This document shows, in pieces, positions 18,200 through 25,544 of a DNA stretch of 26,342 bases. Every line of letters begins with the position of its first letter. The stretch's first letter is position 1. The notes under the pieces were generated by a model that did no database searches, had not been told where the DNA came from, and saw only the letters and a list, made by a program, of their open reading frames with translations. The position numbers were made by a program, and so were the translations under genes. Source of the stretch: Pleurobrachia bachei (Eukaryota; Ctenophora; Tentaculata; Cydippida; Pleurobrachiidae); the NCBI GenBank assembly GCA_000695325.1, contig AVPN01000152.1, forward strand, positions 1 to 26,342, in the 5' to 3' direction.

Positions 18200-21100
18200 T
18201 CCCTGCAGTTGGGGCTGTGTTTATATGATTTGATGAGATAGATACGTGCAAGCCGCACTGTAGAATGTAGATATTATCTACTAGATATATCAGTATTTAT
18301 ATACATTCAATTGCTTCATCTCCCTGCATTCAGAGTCGTTGAGTAATAAGGGGTTATTATATGTAGGATATAGTGGTGTACTTCAGATATATCTGAACCA
18401 TCCCCACACCGTGTGTTCTAAAGTACTACCTCCATGTTCTGAACTACTACCCGGGTCCCATCTCCCCCCAAGATATATTGCTAAAAGCATTTCATTAATC
18501 ACAGAGAGTGGTTCACCGTATAGTAGAGGAAAGCCATTGACCACTCAGGAGCTCTCATATCTCCCCTCCTGTTTGATATATTGTAGCGTGTAGCACTAGA
18601 TCAGTCCGCACACCCCAGCCCCTATTATATTTGATGTTGTAGCGTGTAGCACTACTACTAGAGTCCGCACACTCCAGTCCCTATATTATATTTGATGTTG
18701 CCCCTATCACGGTTTTGCCTGAAGGAAACATATGATAATGGTCAGAATTCAGCGAGCTCCGTATAAAGGGGGGTTAGAACATAACAACCCTTGATTATAT
18801 GAAGTGCATTTGTCAGAAGAGTACGTGGGTTGTTGTTGGCTTCTGAAAATCACATACTTCATCAGCGATTTGTGATGAATCATCAGGGCCTTCATCAACT
18901 TGATGATTTATTGTGGTGGTGAAACACAACTCGAATTGAAAAGTTACACGCCCAGCACCATGTGCTCCCCTTCTTAGTTCTCTCAATAGAGCCCCGCATT
19001 ATTTTAATCAAGCAGTAGTACCTGCACTGGTCTAATGAAATTTTGCGGTTCATTCAAATCTCTAACTCTACTCTCTACCCCCTTCCCCTTGTAGAGCCTC
19101 TATACTGCATGTACCTTTTGTTGCTGTATAATGACTGATCCCCCCCCCCCACCGCACTGCAATACCGATCCATACATCCATACGATTCTTCATCCAATGA
19201 CCAATACCGATAGTGTAGTAAGTACACTGTAGTGACATGACTGGGATCAGTATAATACCATGATCCCCCCCCTCTACAATAGTGGTAGTTGGGGGATCAG
19301 TATTGTAGTTGCGAAATACACAAAATATAGCGCAATTATTATACCCTGAGAGGGTGAGGGATTGGGAGAGAGGTAATATCTCTCTCCCAATCCCTCACCC
19401 TCTGATCGCATCCATTAAAGCGTGACGTGATTTAGGGGAGACTTGACCCATATGGAACACTTGCCCAAATGGAATTTTTCTCTTGGGAGCCCAATATACG
19501 ATTTTCAAGATTACTTCACCCTGGAATGTGCTACAAATAGGCTCAGTACCATTTCCAGCCCTTGTAACTACCCATTGGACAGTCAATGAAATTTTTGGCG
19601 AACGAAAAAAACCAACAACCAAAACTAGAAATTTTGCCAGTCTGATACCATTTATTTTGTGCACCCATGTTTACCGAACCAACATCTATCGTATTTAGTC
19701 TAATACCTACCCTTTTTTGGTAGATGGTCATTAACTCATTCATTTTATTTCCCCAATGTGTCATTTAAAGCTTAAAATAAGCCCTTAGTAGAGATATGCT
19801 GGTATTCCATTTAGCCAAATAAATGCTATCCCGTATAACCTAATTTTTAAAACGCTGTACATTTTTTTCCCAAATGGAATACCAGCATATCTCTACTAAG
19901 GGCTTATTTTAAGCTTTAAATGACACATTGGGGAAATAAAATGAATGATTTAATGACCATCTACCAAAAAATTTTAGGAATTAGACTAAATCGTTGAACA
20001 GGACAGACCTAAACAAGATAGTGGTTCATATGGGTCAAGTCTCCCCTATACGAAGGGGTCTTGAGGACAGGGAGGTTTCACACAAGACTGAAGACAGTCT
20101 GAACTCAAGACAATGAAATAGTGTTTACAGTTCAACTTATTGAAACATCAACATTTCGGCAGGTGTTAGTACACGAGATAGATAGTCAGGAAGTGTGCTC
20201 TCTTACAGCTGTTGATAGACTACACATTGGACAACCACCCGAGTGCCTGGGTCATTACCTCCGATTCCAGCTTGCTAACAAAGCGGTTACTGTAAGTGTT
20301 TAGCAATTCTGAATTCATCTCCTGGAGTTTGGCGATTATTCAGCTTTATGCCTTGGAATAGTTCGTGGGAGATGCATGGTTATCTGACCTGTCCCACTCC
20401 AATCTTCATTCTCTACTAACCCCTAATAGCAATATAACTATCTCTCTAACACTGTATCAATATTTATATTAATTCAGGTACGGCCCCTGGAAGCAGGTAC
20501 CAACATGAGAGATGCGCTAATGAAAATGGCACATGCTATTGTGAGTTACAGAGACAACCTAAACCTATCTACCAATGTTGTTCATGGACCACTTAGCAAG
20601 AATGCAGATCTCGTGGACATGGTTAGTGATAATTATAGTGTCTGAACTAGCCATAATATGTGGTCGGTGAGTTGTCTGGTATCACTTCACGCGAAACCGG
20701 AATAAAAGTAATTCTTTTAATATGTACTTTCTTTTAACTTTCGAATTTTGGATCTGATTACAGATAGCCAGCATTCAAAAGCGATACAATTTGTTCTTCC
20801 TTTCAGGGCATTGATAAAATAAAATCATCGGCGAATCGGATAGCTGCGGGCGCAAAGAAAATGATCGGTAGGTGAAACAGAGAGAAAATACCAGACCAAG
20901 AGAGAGAGAGAGAGTGAGATAGCGATAGAGAGAAGCAAAATGTGAGACAGAAAAAGAGAAAAAGAGTGAGAGTGAGCGAGCGATAGAGAGCCTAAAACGG
21001 ATTCTTAAAACGATTAGCGGCAAATGATTTGTAAACGACGATAATCGTTCTCTCGTACATGTAGCGCTAATCGACTATGCTCTACACTTATAGTATAAAG

Positions 21101-23659
21101 CTACATTTTTAGATATTTTAGATATTCTATATCCTTTAGAATAGAGTCTTGAGTCTCTACTCTATTGTGGTTTCCGATATCGAACTGTTTAGTGGTTTCT
21201 ATGTATCTAAGGAATGAATAGTGTGTAATTACCGATCAGAGCTTATCAGATAACTCTAGAAACACAAGGTCCTGTAGACCCCTTTTCGTCACCATGGAAA
21301 CAATAGTACGGGGTGCAGGTGAACCCTTCACATTTTGTTGTAGCAGCTCTGTATCCCAACACACTTACTATCTCCCAGGTAGACCCCATTTCGTCACCAT
21401 GGGAACTATTAACATATCCACTAACTTTCTTCCAGGTGGTATAACAGGGGACAAATCGTCATCCCCCGAACCTGGAGATGAGAGAAGTCCCCGATTTGGA
21501 AGGAAAATGTTGAACATGTTCCGGAGAGAGGAGGTGAGAGAATATATGTTGTGTTACACGTTTTTTTCTAACCCTCCTTTTAAAAAATGTGGGCGCGAGG
21601 CAAAGCAATTGTAATGTAAACAGTGCATCACGTGTATGCAATGCAGTAAGCAGTATCATTATTTGTATGTGATGTGAATCTGTACATGTGTTTACATGTG
21701 TCATGTTAGGGTGTCTTAGCAGTATTTTCCAATGTTTTAAAACGGGACATAAAAAGTGACTGTAGTGGCGTGTCCCGATAACACACAGTCAAAGCTGACC
21801 CCGGGGTTCAGTGGTGACGCTGGCAATGGCCGGTAAATATTTTTGTGTAACTGTGTCTTTGTTTGTTCTCGGAGATCCTGATAGAGCACTGTTGGTGGGA
21901 AGTGAATCAGTTATGTAACTCTGACTTGTTCAATGTTGTAGTGGATGTGGATGTGAACAAACCAAATACGCTGGAGCTGACTTAGCAAAATGTGACATAC
22001 TGTGGGAGTAATAACTGTGAAGCTGGTACTAGTGACGTCATAAAAAACTGACAAACACGCAAACTGACAAACTATGAAATCGAATTAAACAATGTGAAGC
22101 AGGCTGGTGATATCGTTATAACACTGACAAACACACACACTGACAAGTTCACACTACACAGGAGGGAGATGGTACCAAGGTACTACGTATCAACAAACAA
22201 CCGTCATCACGGCGAGGCTCCAGCAGCACATGGCATTGTACGGCAGATGAAATAGCACGGGAGACTCTGTGTGACGTGACCCTACATGAGCAGTTCGCAG
22301 GAGCGGCACTAATAGGGGCTCTAGCTCCCTTTGGACAGGATCCTTTCGTAGAGGAGGAGGAGGGACAAACTGACAAACCGACTGACAAACTAGTGGAAGA
22401 TGAGGACAAACCATCACGTGACAAAAAGAAGAAAAGTAAAAAGAAAAAGAAGGAGAAAAAGAAAAGTAGTAAGTTTTCATGTTGTGAATTTGTATCTGTT
22501 TTGTTCTGTCTGAGTTTATAACTGGGAACTCATGTAAATGCGTCTTTTTCGATGTCACTTTTAAGAGTTTGTGTTTATAGGATTCATTGGAGAAGTTAGT
22601 TATACCAGTTGTAGTTTACGCTACAGCTACTGCCGTTACATACTGTATTGCCAAGAGAATCCGTAAGCAGGGTAGCAACATGCAGCTTGTGAACTATCTT
22701 TTAGTCCCTTCTACTAGCAACATTGTTATCTTTTAGTCCCTTCTACTACGTTTTTCTGCTAGTCAGACCCTAATCTACGGGGCAAAACTCTTTCCCCCTA
22801 GCATCCCGGTAATTCGGGGTCTGACTTTAGTCCCTTGTACTTTTGCACATCTAAAACTTGACAGCACTGCTCCTGAATGACTCAGATTTCCAAACTATGC
22901 TTATCTTGTTATACTGTAGTAATTTTTCATAACATTGCCTTGTCCTTTCATTCTCTCTAGTCGTTTTTCATAACATCTCATTTTCTTTTACAGTAAAGAT
23001 CTGTCTCTTAAACAGCCTCCCCTCTACATTTGTCTACAGTAATCTCTTGCACAACTAATTCATATACAGTCGGACCCCGATTTACCGGGATGCTCGGGGG
23101 AAAAGATTTTGCCCGGTAAATCGGGGTGCCCGGTATATCGGGGTCAAATACCGTAAATTTCCTATTTTGGGGGAAGTTTACCCTCCCGGTAAATCGGGGT
23201 TCCGGTAAATCGGGGCCCGGTAAATCGGGGTCCGACTGTACCACTACCAAACTAGGTATTGGGATCTGAAATGTGCAAGAGAGAGAAAGAGTTAGCCAAT
23301 AATACTAACCACACCCAATATTTCAGAGCGATAGCAGTAGCCCCTCTCCCCCGGTGCCAACTTCCTCGATCCGCATGTCTGACGTCATAGAAAATGACGT
23401 CACAAGGGATGAACAACCACCACCCGTAGTCATGGCAACGATGGATTCCGTTACAGCTTCCACAGTCCAGGTCGACTGTTCAGAGTGTGAGATCTGTAAC
23501 GAACATCCTCCCTCGACCAACCATCCTCCAAAAGCGAACCCTTTGTCATTCCTGCAGACATGGAAACCGACAAAATCCCAAATCTTGTATTTTAATAGTT
23601 CCACGCTGCAAGTAGCGACTACGGGGGACAATAGTGAGAACTCGACAAGTGATGTTTGA
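11955..23659 (+). CDS. INPP5F: INPP5F/Sac2-like phosphoinositide phosphatase, damaged gene model
   Basis: Family role: Sac2 removes the 4-phosphate from phosphoinositides on endosomes, through a SAC domain followed by an hSac2 domain. Supported exons: 11955-12036, 12217-12380, 13026-13195, 13453-13642, 15210-15306, 15518-15682, 15796-15923, 16257-16380, 16599-16718, 16919-17015, 17492-17605 (degenerate), 20163-20291, 20478-20621, 20807-20867, 21436-21533 and 22162-22468, then uncertain 3' exons. Phases agree at every junction up to exon 10. Diagnostic motifs are GHYVLHNSERSLWCS at the N-terminus, VCLGTCYGIVGKIQ, SFYYS...PLWRKV...YFWN, VSRRNKYRAGFRFKRRG, RGSVPVFW, the catalytic CMDSLDRTN (CX5R intact) and LWANNGDAISTQYA. 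Oddities: one extra base in exon 8, a five-fold repeat at the exon 7 donor, a degenerate exon 11, and no exons found for about 100 residues between 17.6 and 20.1 kb. Introns hold transposons and inverted repeats. Either a decaying gene or a real gene in a poor assembly. Confidence 0.9.
12217..12380 (+). CDS. INPP5F: INPP5F exon 2
   Basis: 164 bp; acceptor CTACAG|, donor CAATG|GTTAGT. It encodes DPVCLGTCYGIVGKIQFL and NLILITEREEV, aligned with human NPICLGLVEGVIGKIQLH and WWLILIRQ. Confidence 0.92.
13026..13195 (+). CDS. INPP5F: INPP5F exon 3
   Basis: 170 bp; acceptor CTCCAG|, donor GAGAA|GTAAGT. It encodes VYRVKDVVVLPLSLE, a variable acidic linker, and LERKLEDEFVKWFEK, like human LERRLLEELLKMF. 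Confidence 0.92.
13453..13642 (+). CDS. INPP5F: INPP5F exon 4
   Basis: 190 bp; acceptor CTCTAG|, donor TGCAG|GTACGG. It encodes SFYYSEITDIT, MPLWRKVKEEYFWNRTML and WILPLMQ, the N-terminal lobe of the SAC fold (human SFYYSLTYDLT, PLWQKVDDRFFWNKYM, WIIPMIQ). Confidence 0.95.
13643..15209. other. INPP5F intron 4 with a long inverted repeat
   Basis: A 1.57-kb intron. Most of it is an inverted repeat (arms about 13750-14118 and 14604-14975) around about 485 bp of unrelated sequence. No SAC-family exon is seen inside. Confidence 0.75.
13750..14975. mobile_element. Foldback element or inverted duplication with a mirrored exon-like ORF
   Basis: Arms of about 370 bp (13750-14118 and 14604-14975) are diverged reverse complements, with indels toward the outer ends. 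Each contains, reading outward from the loop, an open stretch with RFRSTRYHKL, NICHNCKLHRTG and LTLKDRPDPRRQ, followed by a consensus donor CAG|GTAAGT. The CHNC pair could be a zinc knuckle. I do not recognise the family. The best-conserved part of the arms is this coding-like stretch. Confidence 0.6.
15210..15306 (+). CDS. INPP5F: INPP5F exon 5
   Basis: 97 bp; acceptor CACTAG|, donor GCAGAG|GTAATT. It encodes GYIERKEVSKDVTL then LVSRRNKYRAGFRFKRR, the conserved SAC motif (human LISRRSRHRAGMRYKRR). Confidence 0.95.
15518..15682 (+). CDS. INPP5F: INPP5F exon 6
   Basis: 165 bp; acceptor TTCCAG|, donor CGAG|GTACTA. It encodes DDKGHVANFVITEQIL and VRGSVPVFWYQ. TEQ and RGSVPVFW are hallmarks of SAC phosphatases. 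Confidence 0.96.
15796..15923 (+). CDS. INPP5F: INPP5F exon 7 (to the first of five donors)
   Basis: 128 bp to the first donor. It encodes EESLEAFKIHM, VVVVNLLDSEGKES and CLGDEYAKV (human VIINLVDQAGREKIIGDAYLKQV). Using a later donor (15957, 15990, 16023 or 16056) adds 11, 22, 33 or 44 residues in frame. Confidence 0.93.
15894..16058 (+). repeat. Five 33-bp tandem repeats spanning the exon 7 end and its 5' splice site
   Basis: Unit AGTTGTCTGGGGGATGAGTA followed by TGCCAAAGTGGTA, five copies with one C/T change in the third. Every unit ends in GTG|GTAAGT. At 33 bp it keeps frame, coding V-S-C-L-G-D-E-Y-A-K-V again and again. Confidence 0.97.
16257..16380 (+). CDS. INPP5F: INPP5F exon 8, with one extra base
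   Basis: 124 bp with acceptor TTCCAG| and donor CCGAG|GTATTA. The flanking phases need 123. It encodes AYMYNNEHLTYVAFDFNEYC and AGMRFEIE, then TGA. In the next frame it continues ELTGITNNYSFTE up to the splice site. The shift lies at about 16336-16343 (human MKFENVQTLTD). Sequence error or a real frameshift. Confidence 0.88.
16599..16718 (+). CDS. INPP5F: INPP5F exon 9 (catalytic CX5R)
   Basis: 40 codons; acceptor CCACAG|, donor CACAG|GTAACT. It encodes QEGVIRVNCMDSLDRTNVVQ. The catalytic Cys and Arg are present. The second Cys of the usual CMDCLDRTN is Ser here, a non-catalytic position. Confidence 0.96.
16919..17015 (+). CDS. INPP5F: INPP5F exon 10
   Basis: 97 bp; acceptor CCCTAG|, donor GCGG|GTATGA. 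It encodes LLWANNGDAISTQYA, matching human IMWANNGDSISRQYA. Confidence 0.95.
17492..17605 (+). pseudogene. Degenerate INPP5F exon 11 candidate
   Basis: Acceptor ACTGCAG| fits the phase left by exon 10. The reading HMHATGGFSLKDVRRACVNA then CDNV aligns without gaps to human GTAALKGDFTRTGERKLAGV (G-x-F-[ST], R-[RK] and D shared), but hits TAA. About 23 bp further on, CNTVRWY matches the human VNSANRYY region, with a possible donor TG|GTATAT. It looks like a diverged SAC exon with a small insertion. The homology is weak and chance is possible. Confidence 0.4.
17674..17830. mobile_element. 157-bp pogo/Tigger-like MITE, copy 1
   Basis: Terminal inverted repeats CAGTCGGACCCCG...CGGGGTCCGACTG, flanked by TA on both sides, with internal CCGGTAAATCGGGG repeats. 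No coding capacity. The TIR sequence and TA target site suggest a Tc1/mariner/pogo-type transposase in trans. Confidence 0.85.
18149..18195. repeat. (CT)n microsatellite
   Basis: About 23 uninterrupted CT dinucleotides. Other CT/AG tracts lie near 9480, 10070 and 20900. Confidence 0.95.
18584..18710. repeat. Two-copy tandem repeat, about 60 bp unit
   Basis: TGTAGCGTGTAGCACTA...GTCCGCACAC(C/T)CCAG(C/T)CCCTAT...TATTTGATGTTG occurs twice with small indels. Confidence 0.8.
19349..19403. repeat. Perfect 24-bp stem hairpin
   Basis: The arms 19349-19372 and 19380-19403 are exact reverse complements around a 7-nt GTAATAT loop. It sits 31 bp before the foldback transposon. Confidence 0.93.
19435..20046. 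mobile_element. 612-bp foldback DNA transposon with TA target sites
   Basis: The terminal inverted repeats GGGGAGACTTGACCCATATG (19435-19454 and 20027-20046) match exactly and are flanked by TA. Inside, about 19695-19813 pairs with about 19871-19988, leaving a central loop of about 57 bp, so the element folds into a long hairpin. No transposase is visible; non-autonomous. Superfamily uncertain. Confidence 0.85.
20163..20291 (+). CDS. INPP5F: INPP5F exon, start of hSac2 domain
   Basis: Acceptor CGGCAG|GTG at 20163, or alternatively TTACAG| at 20131; donor ACT|GTAAGT. It encodes HEIDSQEVCSLTAVDRLHIG and LGHYLRFQLANKAVT, aligned with human EVDKVNQYQRLSLENLEKIEIG. The hSac2 domain is thought to mediate dimerisation. 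Confidence 0.75.
20478..20621 (+). CDS. INPP5F: INPP5F exon, hSac2 domain
   Basis: 48 codons, phase 0; acceptor ATTCAG|, donor CATG|GTTAGT. It encodes VRPLEAGTNMRDALMKMAHA, similar to human FHTLRAVMRNPEEDGKDTLQ. Then comes an amphipathic stretch. Confidence 0.75.
20807..20867 (+). CDS. INPP5F: INPP5F small exon after hSac2 domain
   Basis: 61 bp; acceptor TTTCAG|, donor ATCG|GTAGGT. It encodes GIDKIKSSANRIAAGAKKMI, basic and amphipathic. Phase agrees with both neighbours. Confidence 0.7.
21436..21533 (+). CDS. INPP5F: INPP5F C-terminal exon
   Basis: 98 bp; acceptor TTCCAG|, donor GAG|GTGAGA. It encodes a Ser/Pro/Glu stretch, then PRFGRKMLNMFRREE. A short duplication (GTAGACCCC...TCGTCACCATGG) lies in the preceding intron at about 21275 and 21380. 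Confidence 0.7.
22162..22468 (+). CDS. INPP5F: INPP5F C-terminal exon with Lys-rich tail
   Basis: 307 bp; acceptor ACACAG|, donor AAGTA|GTAAGT. It encodes EGDGTKVLRINKQPSSRRGS, TADEIARETLCDVTLHEQF, AALIGALAPFGQ, and an acidic then strongly basic run (KKKKSKKKKKEKKKS), possibly a membrane-binding or nuclear signal. No homology recognised in vertebrate Sac2 tails. Membership of this gene is inferred from phase and position. Confidence 0.6.
22581..22662 (+). CDS. Candidate membrane-anchor exon, copy 1
   Basis: Acceptor TTATAG|, donor AATCC|GTAAGC. In one frame it encodes DSLEKLVIPVVVYATATAVT then YCIAKRI: a hydrophobic helix with a basic end, like a tail anchor. That frame needs a phase-0 partner. 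The upstream exon's best donor is phase 1, so either a weaker donor (22490 region) is used or the exon belongs to another isoform. Confidence 0.4.
22760..22826 (-). mobile_element. Diverged half-copy of the pogo-like MITE
   Basis: Reads AGTCAGACCCCGAATTACCG on the minus strand, then GGATGCTAGGGGGAAAG, like the left half of the younger elements. Older by divergence. Its duplicate is at 24186-24252. Confidence 0.75.
23067..23238. mobile_element. 172-bp pogo-like MITE, copy 2
   Basis: CAGTCGGACCCCG termini, TA target sites and internal CCGGTAAATCGGGG units (one more than the 17674 copy). It lies in the intron before the last exon. Confidence 0.87.
23327..23659 (+). CDS. Terminal Ser/Pro-rich exon, copy 1
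   Basis: Acceptor TTTCAG|, then 110 codons to TGA. It starts SDSSSPSPPVPTSSIRMSDV, contains VDCSECEICNEH (clustered Cys) and ends ENSTSDV. It is probably the C-terminus of the INPP5F-like gene, or of an isoform, judged by position. No family recognised. Joining phases upstream are unresolved. Confidence 0.5.
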   Translation, partial: SDSSSPSPPVPTSSIRMSDVIENDVTRDEQPPPVVMATMDSVTASTVQVDCSECEICNEHPPSTNHPPKANPLSFLQTWKPTKSQILYFNSSTLQVATTGDNSENSTSDV

Positions 23660-24492
23660 TCGTGTGATGTGATATAATTATATGTTTGTGTTTGTGTGTA
23701 AAATTATGTTTTTGTTTTCTACCTTTACTTAAAATCACCAACAATATCCGTATTTCACATTGTATAATTATACATGCAGTGTGCGTTGTTTTGGTCAAAT
23801 GAAAAGGAGAGAATCGCATATCTGTTGTTGCACACCATGAGAGAAGCTGCAGAATTATCATGTACTACTGGAGAATGCATTCGAATGTTGACTTGACGTA
23901 AGGCGCGAAGACATAGAGGTAGATTGAGTTGCGCGACCGAACCCCGTGCCGCGCTTCTCGCATTCTCACTTGAAAATTTTTCCAAAAACTCAAAACTTTT
24001 TTGTAGGATTCATTGGAGAAGTTAGTTATACCAGTTGTAGTTTACGCTACAGCTACTGCCGTTACATACTGTATTGCCAAGAGAATCCGTAAGCAGGGTA
24101 GCAACATGCAGCTTGTGAACTATCTTTTAGTCCCTTCTACTAGCAACATTGTTATCTTTTAGTCCCTTCTACTACGTTTTTCTGCTAGTCAGACCCTAAT
24201 CTACGGGGCAAAACTCTTTCCCCCTAGCATCCCGGTAATTCGGGGTCTGACTTTAGTCCCTTGTACTTTTGCACATCTAAAACTTGACAGCACTGCTCCT
24301 GAATGACTCAGATTTCGAAACTATGCTTATCTTGTTATACTGTAGTAATTTTTCATAACATTGCCTTGTCCTTTCATTCTCTCTAGTCGTTTTTCATAAC
24401 ATCTCATTTTCTTTTACAGTAAAGATCTGTCTCTTAAACAGCCTCCCCTCTACATTTGTCTACAGTAATCTCTTGCACAACTAATTCATATA

Positions 24493-24664
24493 CAGTCGGA
24501 CCCCGATTTACCGGGATGCTCGGGGGAAAAGATTTTGCCCGGTAAATCGGGGTGCCCGGTATATCGGGGTCAAATACCGTAAATTTCCTATTTTGGGGGA
24601 AGTTTACCCTCCCGGTAAATCGGGGTTCCGGTAAATCGGGGCCCGGTAAATCGGGGTCCGACTG
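24493..24664. mobile_element. 172-bp pogo-like MITE, duplicate of copy 2
   Basis: Carried by the 1,426-bp tandem duplication and not a separate insertion: identical element, identical flanks. Confidence 0.87.
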
Positions 24665-24752
24665 TACCACTACCAAACTAGGTATTGGGATCTGAAATGT
24701 GCAAGAGAGAGAAAGAGTTAGCCAATAATACTAACCACACCCAATATTTCAG

Positions 24753-25085
24753 AGCGATAGCAGTAGCCCCTCTCCCCCGGTGCCAACTTCCTCGATCCGC
24801 ATGTCTGACGTCATAGAAAATGACGTCACAAGGGATGAACAACCACCACCCGTAGTCATGGCAACGATGGATTCCGTTACAGCTTCCACAGTCCAGGTCG
24901 ACTGTTCAGAGTGTGAGATCTGTAACGAACATCCTCCCTCGACCAACCATCCTCCAAAAGCGAACCCTTTGTCATTCCTGCAGACATGGAAACCGACAAA
25001 ATCCCAAATCTTGTATTTTAATAGTTCCACGCTGCAAGTAGCGACTACGGGGGACAATAGTGAGAACTCGACAAGTGATGTTTGA
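24753..25085 (+). CDS. Terminal Ser/Pro-rich exon, copy 2
   Basis: Identical to 23327-23659, with intact splice acceptor and stop. Alternative last exon if the duplication is real. Confidence 0.45.
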   Translation, partial: SDSSSPSPPVPTSSIRMSDVIENDVTRDEQPPPVVMATMDSVTASTVQVDCSECEICNEHPPSTNHPPKANPLSFLQTWKPTKSQILYFNSSTLQVATTGDNSENSTSDV

Positions 25086-25544
25086 TCGTGTGATGTGATA
25101 TAATTATATGTTTGTGTTTGTGTGTAAAATTATGTTTTTGTTTTCTACCTTTACTTAAAATCACCAACAATATCCGTATTTCACATTGTATAATTATACA
25201 TGCAGTGTGCGTTGTTTTGGTCAAATGAAAAGGAGAGAATCGCATATCTGTTGTTGCACACCATGAGAGAAGCTGCAGAATTATCATGTACTACTGGAGA
25301 ATGCATTCGAATGTTGACTTGACGTAAGGCGCGAAGACATAGAGGTAGATTGAGTTGCGCGACCGAACCCCGTGCCGCGCTTCTCGCATTCTCACTTGAA
25401 AATTTTTCCAAAAACTCAAAACTTTTTTGTTTTTGACGAGTAGTAGGAGCGCTTAGATCATGCACGTGCAAAAGTCGCGCGCCACCCGTAATTTAGGCGA
25501 CTGTCACTCCTTTGCTTTGCATCAAATCACAAAATGACCCTCAA

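Larger units (their letters stand above)
17016..20130. other. Region where about 100 residues of Sac2 exons are missing
   Basis: Apart from the 17492 candidate I find no exon for the segment between the SAC core and the hSac2 domain. The region holds a TIR element (17674-17830), a long CT microsatellite (18149-18195), a tandem pair (18584-18710), a poly-C tract (19140), a perfect hairpin (19349-19403) and a 612-bp foldback transposon (19435-20046). An open stretch at about 17240-17420 (SANRLVDDIDSLTKECMS) has no homology I recognise. Confidence 0.55.
22578..25429. repeat. 1,426-bp tandem duplication of the gene's 3' end
   Basis: Copy 1 is 22578-24003 and copy 2 is 24004-25429. I noticed a single mismatch (TTTCCAAAC near 22889 versus TTTCGAAAC near 24315). 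It includes the membrane-anchor exon, both MITE copies, the terminal exon and about 340 bp of 3' sequence. Very recent duplication or an assembly repeat. Confidence 0.95.
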
